DNA from: Paractinoplanes bogorensis | GTDB lineage: Bacteria > Actinomycetota > Actinomycetes > Mycobacteriales > Micromonosporaceae | Direction of reading: 5' to 3' | NCBI RefSeq assembly: GCF_018829635.1 | Contig: NZ_JAHKKG010000010.1 | Span: forward strand, 186,001 to 250,000 | DNA: 64,000 nucleotides | Shown here: positions 1 to 8,070 of the stretch, piece after piece | Position numbering within the stretch: position 1 is the stretch's first letter | How the letters are laid out: every line of letters begins with the position of its first letter | Made by a program: the position numbers and the translations under genes | Notes under the pieces: generated by a model | Seen by the model: only the letters and a program-made list of their open reading frames with translations | The model's database searches: none | What the model was told of the DNA's origin: nothing

Positions 1-4
1 GGCG

Positions 5-463
5 ATGTCGGGCGATCAGCGGCGGGCCCTGATCGCCCGGCTCGCCGCCGCCCCGCCCCCGGCCGCGATCCCCCGCCGCCGGTTCGGTCTGCGTGAACTG
101 CACCTGGGCGCGCTGATCGTCTGCTCGGTCGCGCTCGTGCCCTGGATCGTCTATCTGGCCGTCACGGTGCCCGAGAGCTACACGGTCGACAACTGGAACA
201 CGGTCTGGGTCGGCTTCGACCTGCTCCTGCTGGCACTGTTCACGACGACCGCGGTGCTCGGGCTGCGGCGCCACCGGCTGGCCGTGCTAATCGGCTTCGC
301 CACTGGCGTGCTGCTCATCTGCGACGCCGGCTTCGACCTACTGACCAGCAACGACGCCGACCTGCCGCGGGCCCTGGCCAGCGCCCTGCTGATCGAACTG
401 CCCCTCGGTGCCCTGATGATCGCCGAGTCCGGCCGGCTGTTCCGCGCGTTCCTGCCGCACTGA
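5..463 (+). CDS. Small integral membrane protein, unknown function
   Basis: This 152-residue protein has a basic, proline/alanine-rich N-terminus of about 35 residues followed by four hydrophobic segments (roughly residues 34-54, 68-86, 92-108 and 122-142). It therefore looks like a four-helix membrane protein with a cytoplasmic N-terminus. I recognise no catalytic motif and no named family. The ATG at position 5 is the first possible start, but only four bases precede it, so a start upstream of the window cannot be excluded. The small reverse-strand genes that follow converge on it. It is probably real because it has normal high-GC codon use and a coherent hydrophobicity pattern. Confidence 0.6.
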   Translation: MSGDQRRALIARLAAAPPPAAIPRRRFGLRELHLGALIVCSVALVPWIVYLAVTVPESYTVDNWNTVWVGFDLLLLALFTTTAVLGLRRHRLAVLIGFATGVLLICDAGFDLLTSNDADLPRALASALLIELPLGALMIAESGRLFRAFLPH

Positions 464-471
464 CGCCCGGA

Positions 472-576
472 TCAGGCGAGCGGGACCACCCGGAGCGTCG
501 CGACGCGGATCAGCGGTGCCCGATCCAGCGCCGCCCGCTCGGCCTCGGTCCAGGCGCGCGGATTCGGATCACTCAT
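472..576 (-). CDS. 34-residue ORF resembling the start of a PPOX-type enzyme
   Basis: A short reverse-strand ORF starts with ATG at 576 and is preceded by a good ribosome binding site (CTGGAGG, about six bases upstream). The translation contains ERAALDRAPLIRVATLR directly followed by VVPLA. In PPOX or F420-dependent oxidoreductases a similar stretch reads VATLR, then a few residues (DGRPH), then VVPL. It therefore looks like the first strand of such an enzyme with an internal deletion and no remaining domain. It may be a decaying remnant or a genuine micro-protein. The resemblance is from memory of the family and was not tested by a search. Confidence 0.35.
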   Translation of the reverse strand: MSDPNPRAWTEAERAALDRAPLIRVATLRVVPLA

Positions 577-614
577 GGAAGCCTCCAGCGATCAAGAGCA
601 AAAACGCGTGAGAG

Positions 615-1268
615 TCAGTTCGCCACCGCGTCGAGCCAACTGCTGTAGCGCAGACGCAGGGCTCGCTCGGTGCTGCCGACCGCGGCGCTGAGCGCGAGCG
701 TGATGTTGGCCCAGACCGGCAGGTCGATCGGGGACTCGAAGACGCCGAGCCGCTCGGCCAGCGGCGGGATCCGGGAGAGCGATTCGACGGTCTGCGGCAG
801 GCCGAGCAGCAGCGGCACGACGAGCAGGACGATGGCGAGCGCCCCGATCCACCGGCTGAGCGCAGGCCGCTCACGGTCGAGGCGGGCGCGCCGTCCCTCG
901 GCCGAGCGCGGGTCGGGCACGAGCTGCTGCTCGGGGCCGTCGTCGGCGACGAAGTGGCACCGGCGGACGCCGAAGGCCGACGTCACCACCTCGATCGCGC
1001 CGCCCTCGATCGGGAAGACGGCGGGCAGCCGGGCTCGCTCGTAGCGGCGTCCGTCGCGGTACAGGTGGGCTTCGGTGTCGCCGTTGTCGTTGCCCTTCAG
1101 GTGGTGCACGTCGACGGCATAGACCATCGGCCGGCCCGCCGAGGCGTCCGGCGGAAGAAAGAACAACGACCGGGACAGCGGTTGCCACCAGCGGAAACGC
1201 TTCAGCGGACGCCCGTCTCCGGGCTTGATGCGCTGGATGGCCCGGCGCCGGCGCCATTGATCGAACAT
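615..1268 (-). CDS. Membrane-anchored protein, unknown function
   Basis: This 217-residue protein begins with a strongly basic segment (RRRRAIQRIKPGDGRPLKRFRWW). A soluble region of about 100 residues follows, rich in beta-type hydrophobic alternation (residues about 40-125). There is then one clear membrane helix (about 140-160) and a second weaker hydrophobic segment near the C-terminus (about 183-200). No signal peptide is visible, so the N-terminal domain is probably cytoplasmic. No family is recognised. The start ATG at 1268 lies 22 bases after the stop of the AlkZ-like gene on the same strand, so the two are probably co-transcribed. Confidence 0.6.
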   Translation of the reverse strand: MFDQWRRRRAIQRIKPGDGRPLKRFRWWQPLSRSLFFLPPDASAGRPMVYAVDVHHLKGNDNGDTEAHLYRDGRRYERARLPAVFPIEGGAIEVVTSAFGVRRCHFVADDGPEQQLVPDPRSAEGRRARLDRERPALSRWIGALAIVLLVVPLLLGLPQTVESLSRIPPLAERLGVFESPIDLPVWANITLALSAAVGSTERALRLRYSSWLDAVAN

Positions 1269-1290
1269 CCGGCCAGTAGAAAGTGTGTCG

Positions 1291-2400
1291 TCAGGGCACA
1301 GTCAAGGGCATCAGGCGAAGATCCTTTTCCAGTACGCCGGAGAGCCGCTCAGCCTCCCGCTCGATCGCCCGCCGCGGCGCGGGCCGGTCGCCGAGCCAGG
1401 TCACGGTGAGCTCGTCGCCCGTGCGGGCCCAGGTGCCGCTGACCACGCCACCGGCGATCACCGGGTTGGCCTTGCGGGTCATCAGGTCGCGCAGCGCGGG
1501 AGGGGTCACGTGGGCGTCCTTGGTGCCCGGGCCCATCACCCACTGGTCGTGCCCGGGGAGAAATCGCACTGCGTCCGAGGGCTTTGCCGCCCGTACGGCG
1601 TCCAGATCCTCCCGCGCGACATAGGCGGCACTGCCGTCGACGTCGATCTCGACCAGACGGTCGTCGAGGCGGCTGACCCATGAGGTGAGCCGGCGGCCGC
1701 CCGCGCTGAGACCGCTGCCGAGCCAGTAGCGGAGGTTCTCCAGCGGCGCGGGCCCGTACGTGCGGAAATAGGCCAGCACGGCCCGCGGCCCGGCCTCGTC
1801 GGGATCGGGGATGCCGGGCCAGCGTGGGTTGTCGTCCAGCCGTTGCACGGTGAGCTTCCCGTCGCGCGCGGGTCCGATGCTCAGGTCGCCCTGCCAGGAC
1901 AGCGGCTTGATAAGTGTGCCCGCGCCGTCGTCGAAGACCGGTTTCAGGTGCCGGTACGCGCGCTGCCCGGCCAGGGCCTCGCCCAGCTCGGTGACGGTCA
2001 GCGGTCCCCCGCTCAGGGCCGCACGCACGGCGGCCCGGAAGTCCGGCCAGTCCGCCGCGGCGAGCCGATAGTGCTCGACCCAGCTCGGCAGCTCCCACTG
2101 CCGGCCGGACGCCCGCAGGGCCAGAAAGTCGGCGCCACCGGCCGGATCGAGGTAGTGGACGGCACCACGGAACGCGAACGCCTTGATCACCTCCCCGGCG
2201 GCCAGGGCCTCGGCGAGCCCGCGCGGGTCCGGCGACGACCTGCGGGTACGCACGGCCAGCTCGGCCGCCGACTCGTCCATCGAGGGCACCGCGCCCAGCC
2301 GGCCGACCACCGCCGCGACCGGACCGCCGTCCACCGGATCGAGCAGATGCCGCTCCAGCCGCCAGGCCAGCGCCTGCGCCCAGGTGATCGAGATGGTCAT
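1291..2400 (-). CDS. Winged-helix DNA-binding protein of the AlkZ/HTH_42 superfamily
   Basis: The 369-residue product has the layout of the HTH_42 (AlkZ/YcaQ-like) proteins, whose studied members are DNA glycosylases that unhook crosslinks or remove bulky alkyl adducts. An N-terminal winged-helix part (ITWAQALAWRLERHLLDP) is followed by repeated winged-helix units, then a C-terminal FLPGHDQWVMGPG and NPVIAGGVVSGTW region that is typical of the family. In AlkZ the catalytic QxQ follows the LGAV motif. Here that position reads LGAVPSMDESAAELAVRTR, so both glutamines are missing. The protein may bind DNA without this glycosylase chemistry. The ATG at 2400 is chosen because upstream codons run into the divergent kinase promoter. 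Confidence 0.8.
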   Translation of the reverse strand: MTISITWAQALAWRLERHLLDPVDGGPVAAVVGRLGAVPSMDESAAELAVRTRRSSPDPRGLAEALAAGEVIKAFAFRGAVHYLDPAGGADFLALRASGRQWELPSWVEHYRLAAADWPDFRAAVRAALSGGPLTVTELGEALAGQRAYRHLKPVFDDGAGTLIKPLSWQGDLSIGPARDGKLTVQRLDDNPRWPGIPDPDEAGPRAVLAYFRTYGPAPLENLRYWLGSGLSAGGRRLTSWVSRLDDRLVEIDVDGSAAYVAREDLDAVRAAKPSDAVRFLPGHDQWVMGPGTKDAHVTPPALRDLMTRKANPVIAGGVVSGTWARTGDELTVTWLGDRPAPRRAIEREAERLSGVLEKDLRLMPLTVP

Positions 2401-2481
2401 GACGTCAGCCTCGCACCTGTTCCGGACGACCAGCGTCCGGAACACCCGCGGACCGGCCCGGACGGGGCGAAATGCAGGCCC

Positions 2482-2487
2482 TATGCT
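2482..2487 (+). promoter_or_regulatory. -10 element of a leaderless promoter for the kinase gene
   Basis: TATGCT lies seven bases before the ATG at 2495, and there is no ribosome binding site between them. This spacing places the transcription start at or next to the start codon, as in actinobacterial leaderless mRNAs. Confidence 0.55.
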
Positions 2488-2494
2488 CTGCGGC

Positions 2495-3925
2495 ATGCTC
2501 GAGATCGGCTTCCGGCTCGGCGACCGTTACCGGCTGGTGGACCGGATCGGCGCCGGCGGCATGGGTGAGGTGTGGCGGGCCGTCGACGAGGTGCTCGGCC
2601 GGCCCGTCGCGGTCAAGGCGATGCTGGCGATGGTGGCCGACGATCCCGACTTCGCCCGGCGGTTTCAGGCCGAGGCGACCGCGATGGCCCGGGTCAACCA
2701 TCCGGCGGTGGCGTCGATCCACGACTACGGCCGCAGCCACGACGTCACCTACCTGGTGATGGAGTTCGTCGAGGGCGAGTCGCTGGACCGGGCGCTGGCC
2801 CGCTCGGGCCGGATGACGCCCGAGCACACCATGCGGGTGATCGCCCAGGCCGCCGACGGTCTGCAGGCCATCCACGACCAGGGCATCGTGCACCGCGACA
2901 TCAAGCCGGCCAACCTGATGATCCGGCGCGACGGGGCGGTGCTGATCACCGACTTCGGGATCGCCCGGCATCACGACGCGAGCCGGCTGACCGCGTCCGG
3001 CGCGATCCTGGGCACGCCGACCTATCTGTCGCCCGAGCAGGTGCTGGGTCAACCGGCGACGGCCCGCAGCGACGTCTACTCGCTCGGGCTGACCGCGTAC
3101 GAGTGCCTGGCCGGGCAGAAGCCGTTCGAGGGCGAGAACCCGTACGCGGTGGCCCTGCAACGCATCCAGTCGGCGCCCCGCACCATCGGGGTGAACCTGC
3201 CGGCCCCGATCCTCGGCGTGGTCGAGCGCGCCCTGGCCACCGACCCGGCGCACCGCTGGCCGACCGCCGCCGCCCTGGCCGAAGCCGCCCGCGCCGCCAC
3301 CGGCCCCGCCCCCGTCGCCCCCTCCCGGCCTCCCGCCGCCGCTGCTCCGGCCGGCCCGGCCGCGGCGGCCCCGGCCCGGCGCGCTCGCGTGCGAATGTTG
3401 CTCGCCGTGCTGGCCGCTCTGGTGGTGATCGGCGGCGCAGTCGGGTGGGGCATCAGCAAGATCGGCGGGAGCGCCGACGCGAGCGGACCGGGAGCGACGG
3501 CGACGACCACGCCCGCCAAGGAGGCCATGGTGGCCGCCGGCGGGCTGCTCCGCGAGTGCGGCACCGGGTTCTGCCCGCTCCAGCCGCTCTGCTGGGGCGG
3601 CATGACGGCGGTCAACGGCCGGGCCCAGCCACCGTCCCGGGTCGACTGCGCCGAGGCCCACAACTGGGAGACGTTCGTGGCTCTCGAGGTGCCCGCGGAC
3701 GCCGTCGACGTGCGCCAGGACTCGCTGATCGGCCGTGAACAGATCGCCAACGCCTGCTCCGCGGCCGTCATGGGCTCGCGGAGCAAGGACCCCGACACGA
3801 CCCGGGGTTGGGAGCGGGACGCCTGGCCGATGACCCTGCCCGGCGGCGACGTCCCGCTGCTGCACTGCATAGCCGCGCCGGCCAAGGGTGGCACCACCAC
3901 CGGCGGGGCTTTCGTGGTCGGATAG
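2495..3925 (+). CDS. PknB-type transmembrane Ser/Thr protein kinase
   Basis: This 476-residue Hanks-type kinase phosphorylates Ser/Thr residues of cytoplasmic targets and probably senses an extracellular signal. Visible motifs are the glycine loop GAGGMG (19-24), catalytic Lys41 (VAVKAM), HRDIKPAN (133-140), DFG (153-155) and GTPTYLSPEQ in the activation segment. A proline/alanine linker leads to one membrane helix (about 311-330). The outer part of about 140 residues has several cysteines (ECGTGFC, LC, DC, AC, HC) that probably form disulfides. It lacks PASTA repeats, so it is not a peptidoglycan-sensing PknB orthologue. The start at 2495 is supported by the leaderless -10 element just upstream and by the position of the glycine loop. 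Confidence 0.92.
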   Translation: MLEIGFRLGDRYRLVDRIGAGGMGEVWRAVDEVLGRPVAVKAMLAMVADDPDFARRFQAEATAMARVNHPAVASIHDYGRSHDVTYLVMEFVEGESLDRALARSGRMTPEHTMRVIAQAADGLQAIHDQGIVHRDIKPANLMIRRDGAVLITDFGIARHHDASRLTASGAILGTPTYLSPEQVLGQPATARSDVYSLGLTAYECLAGQKPFEGENPYAVALQRIQSAPRTIGVNLPAPILGVVERALATDPAHRWPTAAALAEAARAATGPAPVAPSRPPAAAAPAGPAAAAPARRARVRMLLAVLAALVVIGGAVGWGISKIGGSADASGPGATATTTPAKEAMVAAGGLLRECGTGFCPLQPLCWGGMTAVNGRAQPPSRVDCAEAHNWETFVALEVPADAVDVRQDSLIGREQIANACSAAVMGSRSKDPDTTRGWERDAWPMTLPGGDVPLLHCIAAPAKGGTTTGGAFVVG

Positions 3926-3930
3926 GTGGG

Positions 3931-5385
3931 TCAGGTCAGGGCGACGTCGTCGTACCAGACAGTGCCCGTGTTGTCGCCCGACTTGAGGTGCAGCTGGACG
4001 CCGGCCGCGCCGGTCGGGGCGGTCGCGTCGACCGACAGCAGCGTCCAGCCGGTGGTGCCGACCGGCAGGCGGTTCGAGGTGTTCTGGCTGATCCACGTGC
4101 CGTTGATGTCGAACCAGCTCAGCGCGATCTCGGTGATCCCGGTGGCCGCGGTGCCCCGGGCGTAGGCCTCGGCGTGCCACGCGTTGCCGGGCTGGACCGG
4201 CGTGATCGGCGAGGTGAGCAGCGAGGGCAGGTTGCTGCCGGACCGGGTGGTGCCGGAGAACCGGGCCGACTGGGCGCCGGTCCGCGGATTGTCGGTGGTG
4301 ATCGTGGCCGCACCGGCCTGGGGCTGGTACTGCCGCCACGGCGAGCTGGTCGCGGGCGCCTCGAAGCCCAGGTTGAGCAGGCTGGTCGGGGTCGAACCGC
4401 TGGTCCAGGCGCCGTTGACCACCGACGCGGCGAACTTCGCGGTGCCGTCCGTTCGGTGCAGGCCGAACTTGTACTGGGCGGGCTGGGTGGCGACGGTCGA
4501 GTTGGCCGGGATCGCGCCGGTGGCGAAGTCGTTCAGGGTCCACGGGGCCACCGAGCCGACCCCGGCCGTCTGGGCGGCGCGATAGACCCGGGCCAGGTAC
4601 GCCCCCTGTTCGCCCTCGCTGCTCGACTGGGTGCTGAGCCCGGTCTCGCCGATCACCATCGGGTCGGGCGCCACCGCGGTCTGCGCGCGCCGGATCTCGG
4701 CCAGGGACCGCTCGGACGAGCCGTAGAAGTGGAAGTCGTAGTAGTCGAGCGGCGTGGTCGCGAGCTGCGACTTCATGCCGGCCAGGCCGGCCGCCCCACT
4801 GCCACCGTCGACGCTCAGGGTCAGCGGCATGTCGGGCAGCGACGCGCGGACGGCCGGGATCATCTGCCGGGCCCAGGCCATCGCGTTGGCGTCGCTCGGC
4901 TGGATCTCGTTCTTCAGCTCGACCGCGATCACCCGGGAGTCATTCCCGTACGGATTCAGCACGCTGAGCGCCCACAGAATGCTGTTGCTGACGTCGGCGT
5001 AGGCACCCCACCAGTCGAACAGGGTCAGCTTGACGCTCAGTCCGTTGGCGTCGGCGATCCCGATGAACTGGCTCAACTTCTGGGTGTACGCGCTGCTCGG
5101 CGACGGATAGCCGAAGGTCTGCGGGAAGACGATGATCCGGACGGTGTTCGCCCCGAGCGCGGCCGCCTTGGCCAGGTCGGTGTCGATCCGCACCGGGTCG
5201 AAGTTGGTCCACATGTTCGTCCAGCCCGCGTTCGACGGGTAGTAGTTGATCGCCTTCGAGGCCAGGACGGCGGACATCCGGCTCGCCAGCGTGGGCGGGG
5301 TGGCGTGCGCGGGCGCGGCCGGAAGCAGCGAACCGAGAACCAGCAGAACGACCAGCGCGAGGGCACGTACGCGGAAATTGCGCAT
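3931..5385 (-). CDS. Secreted clan-A (GH5-like) glycoside hydrolase with C-terminal carbohydrate-binding domain
   Basis: The 484-residue protein carries a Sec signal peptide (residues 1-28, cleavage after AHA). The catalytic domain is a (beta/alpha)8 type. VELKNEIQ supplies the acid/base Glu160 in the clan-A NE motif, and MVIGETGLS supplies the nucleophile Glu247. LDYYDFHFYG matches the strand-6 histidine/tyrosine region. Residues about 345-484 form a jelly-roll domain (NLGFEAP at its start, WYDDVALT at its end) like CBM4/9 modules. The substrate is probably a beta-linked plant or fungal polysaccharide such as mannan or glucan, but the sequence does not decide this. It converges tail-to-tail with the kinase gene, with five bases between the stops. 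Confidence 0.85.
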   Translation of the reverse strand: MRNFRVRALALVVLLVLGSLLPAAPAHATPPTLASRMSAVLASKAINYYPSNAGWTNMWTNFDPVRIDTDLAKAAALGANTVRIIVFPQTFGYPSPSSAYTQKLSQFIGIADANGLSVKLTLFDWWGAYADVSNSILWALSVLNPYGNDSRVIAVELKNEIQPSDANAMAWARQMIPAVRASLPDMPLTLSVDGGSGAAGLAGMKSQLATTPLDYYDFHFYGSSERSLAEIRRAQTAVAPDPMVIGETGLSTQSSSEGEQGAYLARVYRAAQTAGVGSVAPWTLNDFATGAIPANSTVATQPAQYKFGLHRTDGTAKFAASVVNGAWTSGSTPTSLLNLGFEAPATSSPWRQYQPQAGAATITTDNPRTGAQSARFSGTTRSGSNLPSLLTSPITPVQPGNAWHAEAYARGTAATGITEIALSWFDINGTWISQNTSNRLPVGTTGWTLLSVDATAPTGAAGVQLHLKSGDNTGTVWYDDVALT

Positions 5386-5589
5386 GCGGAAACCAGGCCT
5401 TTACCGGAAAGGGCTGAGAAAGGACGCCATCGCGCCGTTGATCCTCAATGATGCGGCGGGCGTCTATTGACGACGGTAAGAGTCGTATCCGGGCCCGGCA
5501 ATGAGCGGCGTGTGCCAAGCCGGCGACCCACACCGCCGCCGATCACCGAATTCCGGCGACCGCCGCGCGATTCATGCTCACGGAAAACC

Positions 5590-5625
5590 GGAAAAGCCCC
5601 GGCCGATGTCGGCCGGGGCTTTTCC
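5590..5625. terminator. Strong perfect hairpin, probably a bidirectional terminator
   Basis: Two 17-base arms (GGAAAAGCCCCGGCCGA and its exact complement) flank a two-base loop. The A/T ends of the stem (AAAA/TTTT) give a short T-run in both directions. It lies 41 bases after the stop of the small secreted protein gene on the reverse strand and upstream of the glycosidase gene, so it should insulate the two. Confidence 0.75.
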
Positions 5626-5665
5626 GCACCATTCAATTCACCGGTTCAACGGTCGCGCCGGCGTT

Positions 5666-6028
5666 TTACCAGCGAACACCGATCTTGAGCGGCGCCGGGC
5701 CGACCACGGTCGCCGTGACCGTGCCGGCACGCACGCCGGTGCACGTCCACGAGCGCAGTCCTCCGGTGACCGGGAAGTCGGCCTGGCAGCGGATCGGCGA
5801 TCCGGCGTCGCTCAACCCCCAGTGCCCGGTGTCACTGCCGCCCAGGGTGCCGCCCGCGTCGGCGTCGATCGAGATCGTGCCGCCCGGGAAATTCCGCCCG
5901 GTGGTGCTGCATGTCCGGAACGAACAAGTGTTGCTGCTGCCGGCCGCCAGCGCGACCTGCGGCAGAGTGGACACGCCGACCGCGGCGACCACGCCGACGA
6001 CGGCGAGCCGAGTGAACATCTTCCGCAT
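5666..6028 (-). CDS. Small secreted cysteine-containing protein, unknown function
   Basis: The 120-residue product has a signal peptide (RKMFTRLAVVGVVAAVGV, cleavage near ALA-AG) and a mature part of about 90 residues. The mature part has four cysteines (NTCSFRTC, IRCQADF, WTCTGV), which probably make two disulfides, and a beta-rich composition with many Gly/Thr residues. No catalytic motif is seen. The ATG at 6028 is chosen over an upstream in-frame start because AAGGAG lies seven bases before it. It has its own terminator downstream and a divergent promoter shared with the SGNH-like gene. It could be an inhibitor, a small adhesin or a spore-coat type protein; the sequence does not tell. Confidence 0.7.
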   Translation of the reverse strand: MRKMFTRLAVVGVVAAVGVSTLPQVALAAGSSNTCSFRTCSTTGRNFPGGTISIDADAGGTLGGSDTGHWGLSDAGSPIRCQADFPVTGGLRSWTCTGVRAGTVTATVVGPAPLKIGVRW

Positions 6029-6085
6029 TCCCAAACTCCTTCGAGTGCGTCCCCTGTGAAGGTCCAGAGCTATCACGACCAAGAT

Positions 6086-6103
6086 CAATGGGTCAAACCA
6101 TTG
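6086..6103. promoter_or_regulatory. Inverted repeat CAATGG-N6-CCATTG in a divergent promoter
   Basis: Perfect six-base arms flank GTCAAA. The repeat lies between two divergent secreted-protein genes. A reverse-strand TTGACC about 17 bases before ATAGCT overlaps it, and TTGACG on the forward strand follows directly. It is a plausible operator acting on both directions; the binding protein is unknown. Confidence 0.4.
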
Positions 6104-6241
6104 ACGTCTGTCGCTGCCCGAAAATACCCGCGGCCGGCGGAAACGAGTTGCGGAACCGTCGACAGAACGACCAGAAGCTTCGGACCCGGGTCAGCGCGCG
6201 GCGACGATGAGCCACACCATCCCCAGGAGAGGGTTCCCCCG

Positions 6242-7405
6242 ATGTCCCGATCGCTCCGAACTGCCCTGATCCCCCTGCTCACCGTCCTGATGACGGTTCT
6301 GGTCGCGTCTCCCCCGCGCGCCCGGGCCGCCACGTCGTCGCCGATCGCCGGAATCTCGCTGATCAACGACGTGTCCCGCAAGCCGATCCTCGGTGTCAGC
6401 CCGGTCCTCGACGGCACCGTGGTCGACCTGACCCGGCTCGCCAACCGCAACCTCAGTCTGCGCGCCGACCTGGTCGACGGGGCCACCGCCGGAAGTGTCC
6501 GGTTCGCGCTGACCGGCGCGAAAGGCACCAACTGGACGCGCGTCGAGAACACCGCGCCCTACTTCCTCTGCAACGACTACGTCGACTGCCCGCTGCTGGC
6601 CACGGCCGACAGCTACACGCTGACCGTGCAGGCCTTCTCGGGCGCCAACGCCGGGGGCAGCGCGCTCGGATCGGTCTCGACGATCCGGTTCAGCGTGTCG
6701 GCGACGGCGGTCGCGCAGCCGGCCGTGGACGTGCTGTTCGTCGGCAACAGCCTGATCGGCACCCCGACCGTCTCCACCGGCCAGGACACCCCGCAGGTGC
6801 TGCAGAGCATGGCCTCGGCGACCGGCCGGACGATCACCGTCACCAAGGTCATCCACTTCGGCAACACGCTGCAGCAGACCTGGAACGCCGGTGAGGTGGC
6901 GACCGCGGTCAACGGCTCGAAGAAGTACGACTACGTGGTGCTGCAGGAGTACAGCAACCTGGTCGCGACCAACCTCGCGTCGGCGAGCGGCACCCTGCTG
7001 AACACGTACGCCCCGGCCCTCACCAACGTGCTCAAACCGGGCGGCAAGGTGGTGCTGTTCAAGAACTGGGCCACCGTCGACCCGGCTCCGTTCGCCTCGC
7101 GGGCCGCCTACGTCACGGCGATCAACACCAACTACGCCGTCCTGTCGGCGCGGCTCCCCCGGCCCAACCTGGTCGCCCCGGTCAGCGACACCTTCGAGCC
7201 GCTGATCGCCGCCAACGGGTCGTCCTATCTGATCGTGGCCGACGGCAAGCACCCGCACGGCCGCGCGATCTACCTCAACGCCGCCACCCTGTACGGGATC
7301 GTCTTCCGCACCTCGCCCCGCGCCGTCCCCAACCTCTATGTGGACAGCGACAGCACCACCGCACCCGGCCTGCGCAACGCGTCGGCCGCGGCGATCGGTT
7401 ACTGA
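6242..7405 (+). CDS. Secreted SGNH-like hydrolase/esterase with N-terminal Ig-like domain
   Basis: This 387-residue protein has a signal peptide (about residues 1-29, ending ARA-AT). A beta-sandwich-like region (about 35-155) with a Cys pair (FLCNDYVDC) is followed by an SGNH/GDSL-like domain. VDVLFVGNSLIG holds the nucleophile serine block, YDYVVLQEYSN the block III region, and DGKHPHGRAIYLNAATLY the Asp/His end block. The overall pattern resembles DUF4886 esterases. The likely substrate is an acetylated or esterified extracellular carbohydrate, by analogy only. The start at 6242 follows AGGAGAGG. It is transcribed divergently from the small secreted protein gene. Confidence 0.7.
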   Translation: MSRSLRTALIPLLTVLMTVLVASPPRARAATSSPIAGISLINDVSRKPILGVSPVLDGTVVDLTRLANRNLSLRADLVDGATAGSVRFALTGAKGTNWTRVENTAPYFLCNDYVDCPLLATADSYTLTVQAFSGANAGGSALGSVSTIRFSVSATAVAQPAVDVLFVGNSLIGTPTVSTGQDTPQVLQSMASATGRTITVTKVIHFGNTLQQTWNAGEVATAVNGSKKYDYVVLQEYSNLVATNLASASGTLLNTYAPALTNVLKPGGKVVLFKNWATVDPAPFASRAAYVTAINTNYAVLSARLPRPNLVAPVSDTFEPLIAANGSSYLIVADGKHPHGRAIYLNAATLYGIVFRTSPRAVPNLYVDSDSTTAPGLRNASAAAIGY

Positions 7406-7427
7406 GGCATCGAAGAGGCGAAAATTC

Positions 7428-7437
7428 GATCCAATCG
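7428..7437 (+). promoter_or_regulatory. Candidate ECF sigma -35 element upstream of the sigma gene
   Basis: GATCCAATCG lies 55 bases before the sigma factor start. The nine bases ATCCAATCG recur 71 bases before the fasciclin gene in the same cluster. A shared -35 at the sigma gene and at its neighbour is the usual sign of ECF autoregulation. Confidence 0.45.
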
Positions 7438-7491
7438 CCGAGCCCCCGTGCAACGAAGGAAGGGAGGAACCCATGCGCGGGAGGGAGGTCG

Positions 7492-8070
7492 ATGAGCTCC
7501 GACGACGAGCTCGCCGAGCGGTTGCGCGCGAGCGACGAGACAGCCCTGCGGTTGGCGTACGACCGGCACGGCGCCGCGGTGCTCTACCTGGCCCAGCGGC
7601 TGCTGAGCAACCGGGCCGACGCCGAGGACGTCACCCAGATGACCTTCGTGGCCGCCTGGAACGGCCGGGACGGCTACGACCCGGAGCGCGGCACCCTGCT
7701 GGGCTGGCTGCTCGGCATCGCCCGGCGCAAGGCCGCCGACCGGATGCGGTCGGCGGCCCGCGAGCAGCGGGCCACCGAGGCTGTCCAGGCCCGGCCGGCC
7801 CCGGTGGAGGCGGGCGAGACACCGGAGCGCACGGTCGACCGGCTGGTGGTCGCCGATGAGCTCGCCCGGCTGCCGACCGACCAACGGCGCACACTGGAGC
7901 TGGCGTTCTTCGACGATCTGACGCATCCCCAGATCGCGACCGTGACCGGGCTCCCGCTCGGCACGGTGAAGAGTCACATCCGGCGCGGCATGGCCGCCCT
8001 GCGACGACGTTGGGAGGTGGACGGTGCCCCATCTGGATCCCGATCGGCTGATCGAACTCGCCTTCGCTGA
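7492..8070 (+). CDS. ECF sigma factor, SigK-like
   Basis: The 192-residue protein has sigma region 2 (residues about 20-85, including ADAEDVTQMTFVAAW) and region 4 (about 125-175, with LPTDQRRTLELAFFDDLTHPQIATVTGLPLGTVKSHIRRGM). There is no C-terminal extension. It directs RNA polymerase to a small set of promoters when released from its anti-sigma factor. The downstream order (RskA-type anti-sigma, then a fasciclin protein) matches mycobacterial sigK-rskA and the SigK-controlled mpt70/mpt83 genes. The start at 7492 follows GGGAGG closely. An out-of-frame ATG at 7473 has an even stronger ribosome binding site, so a short leader peptide may modulate translation. Confidence 0.85.
   Translation: MSSDDELAERLRASDETALRLAYDRHGAAVLYLAQRLLSNRADAEDVTQMTFVAAWNGRDGYDPERGTLLGWLLGIARRKAADRMRSAAREQRATEAVQARPAPVEAGETPERTVDRLVVADELARLPTDQRRTLELAFFDDLTHPQIATVTGLPLGTVKSHIRRGMAALRRRWEVDGAPSGSRSADRTRLR

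Noticed and set aside
2405..4543. 712-codon reverse-strand frame across the kinase gene
   Set aside because: It is opposite a clear kinase gene, has Arg/Pro/His-rich composition and no ribosome binding site.
7473..7859. Alternative ATG at 7473 with a strong ribosome binding site as start of the sigma gene
   Set aside because: It is in a different frame from sigma regions 2 and 4. At most it is a short leader peptide.
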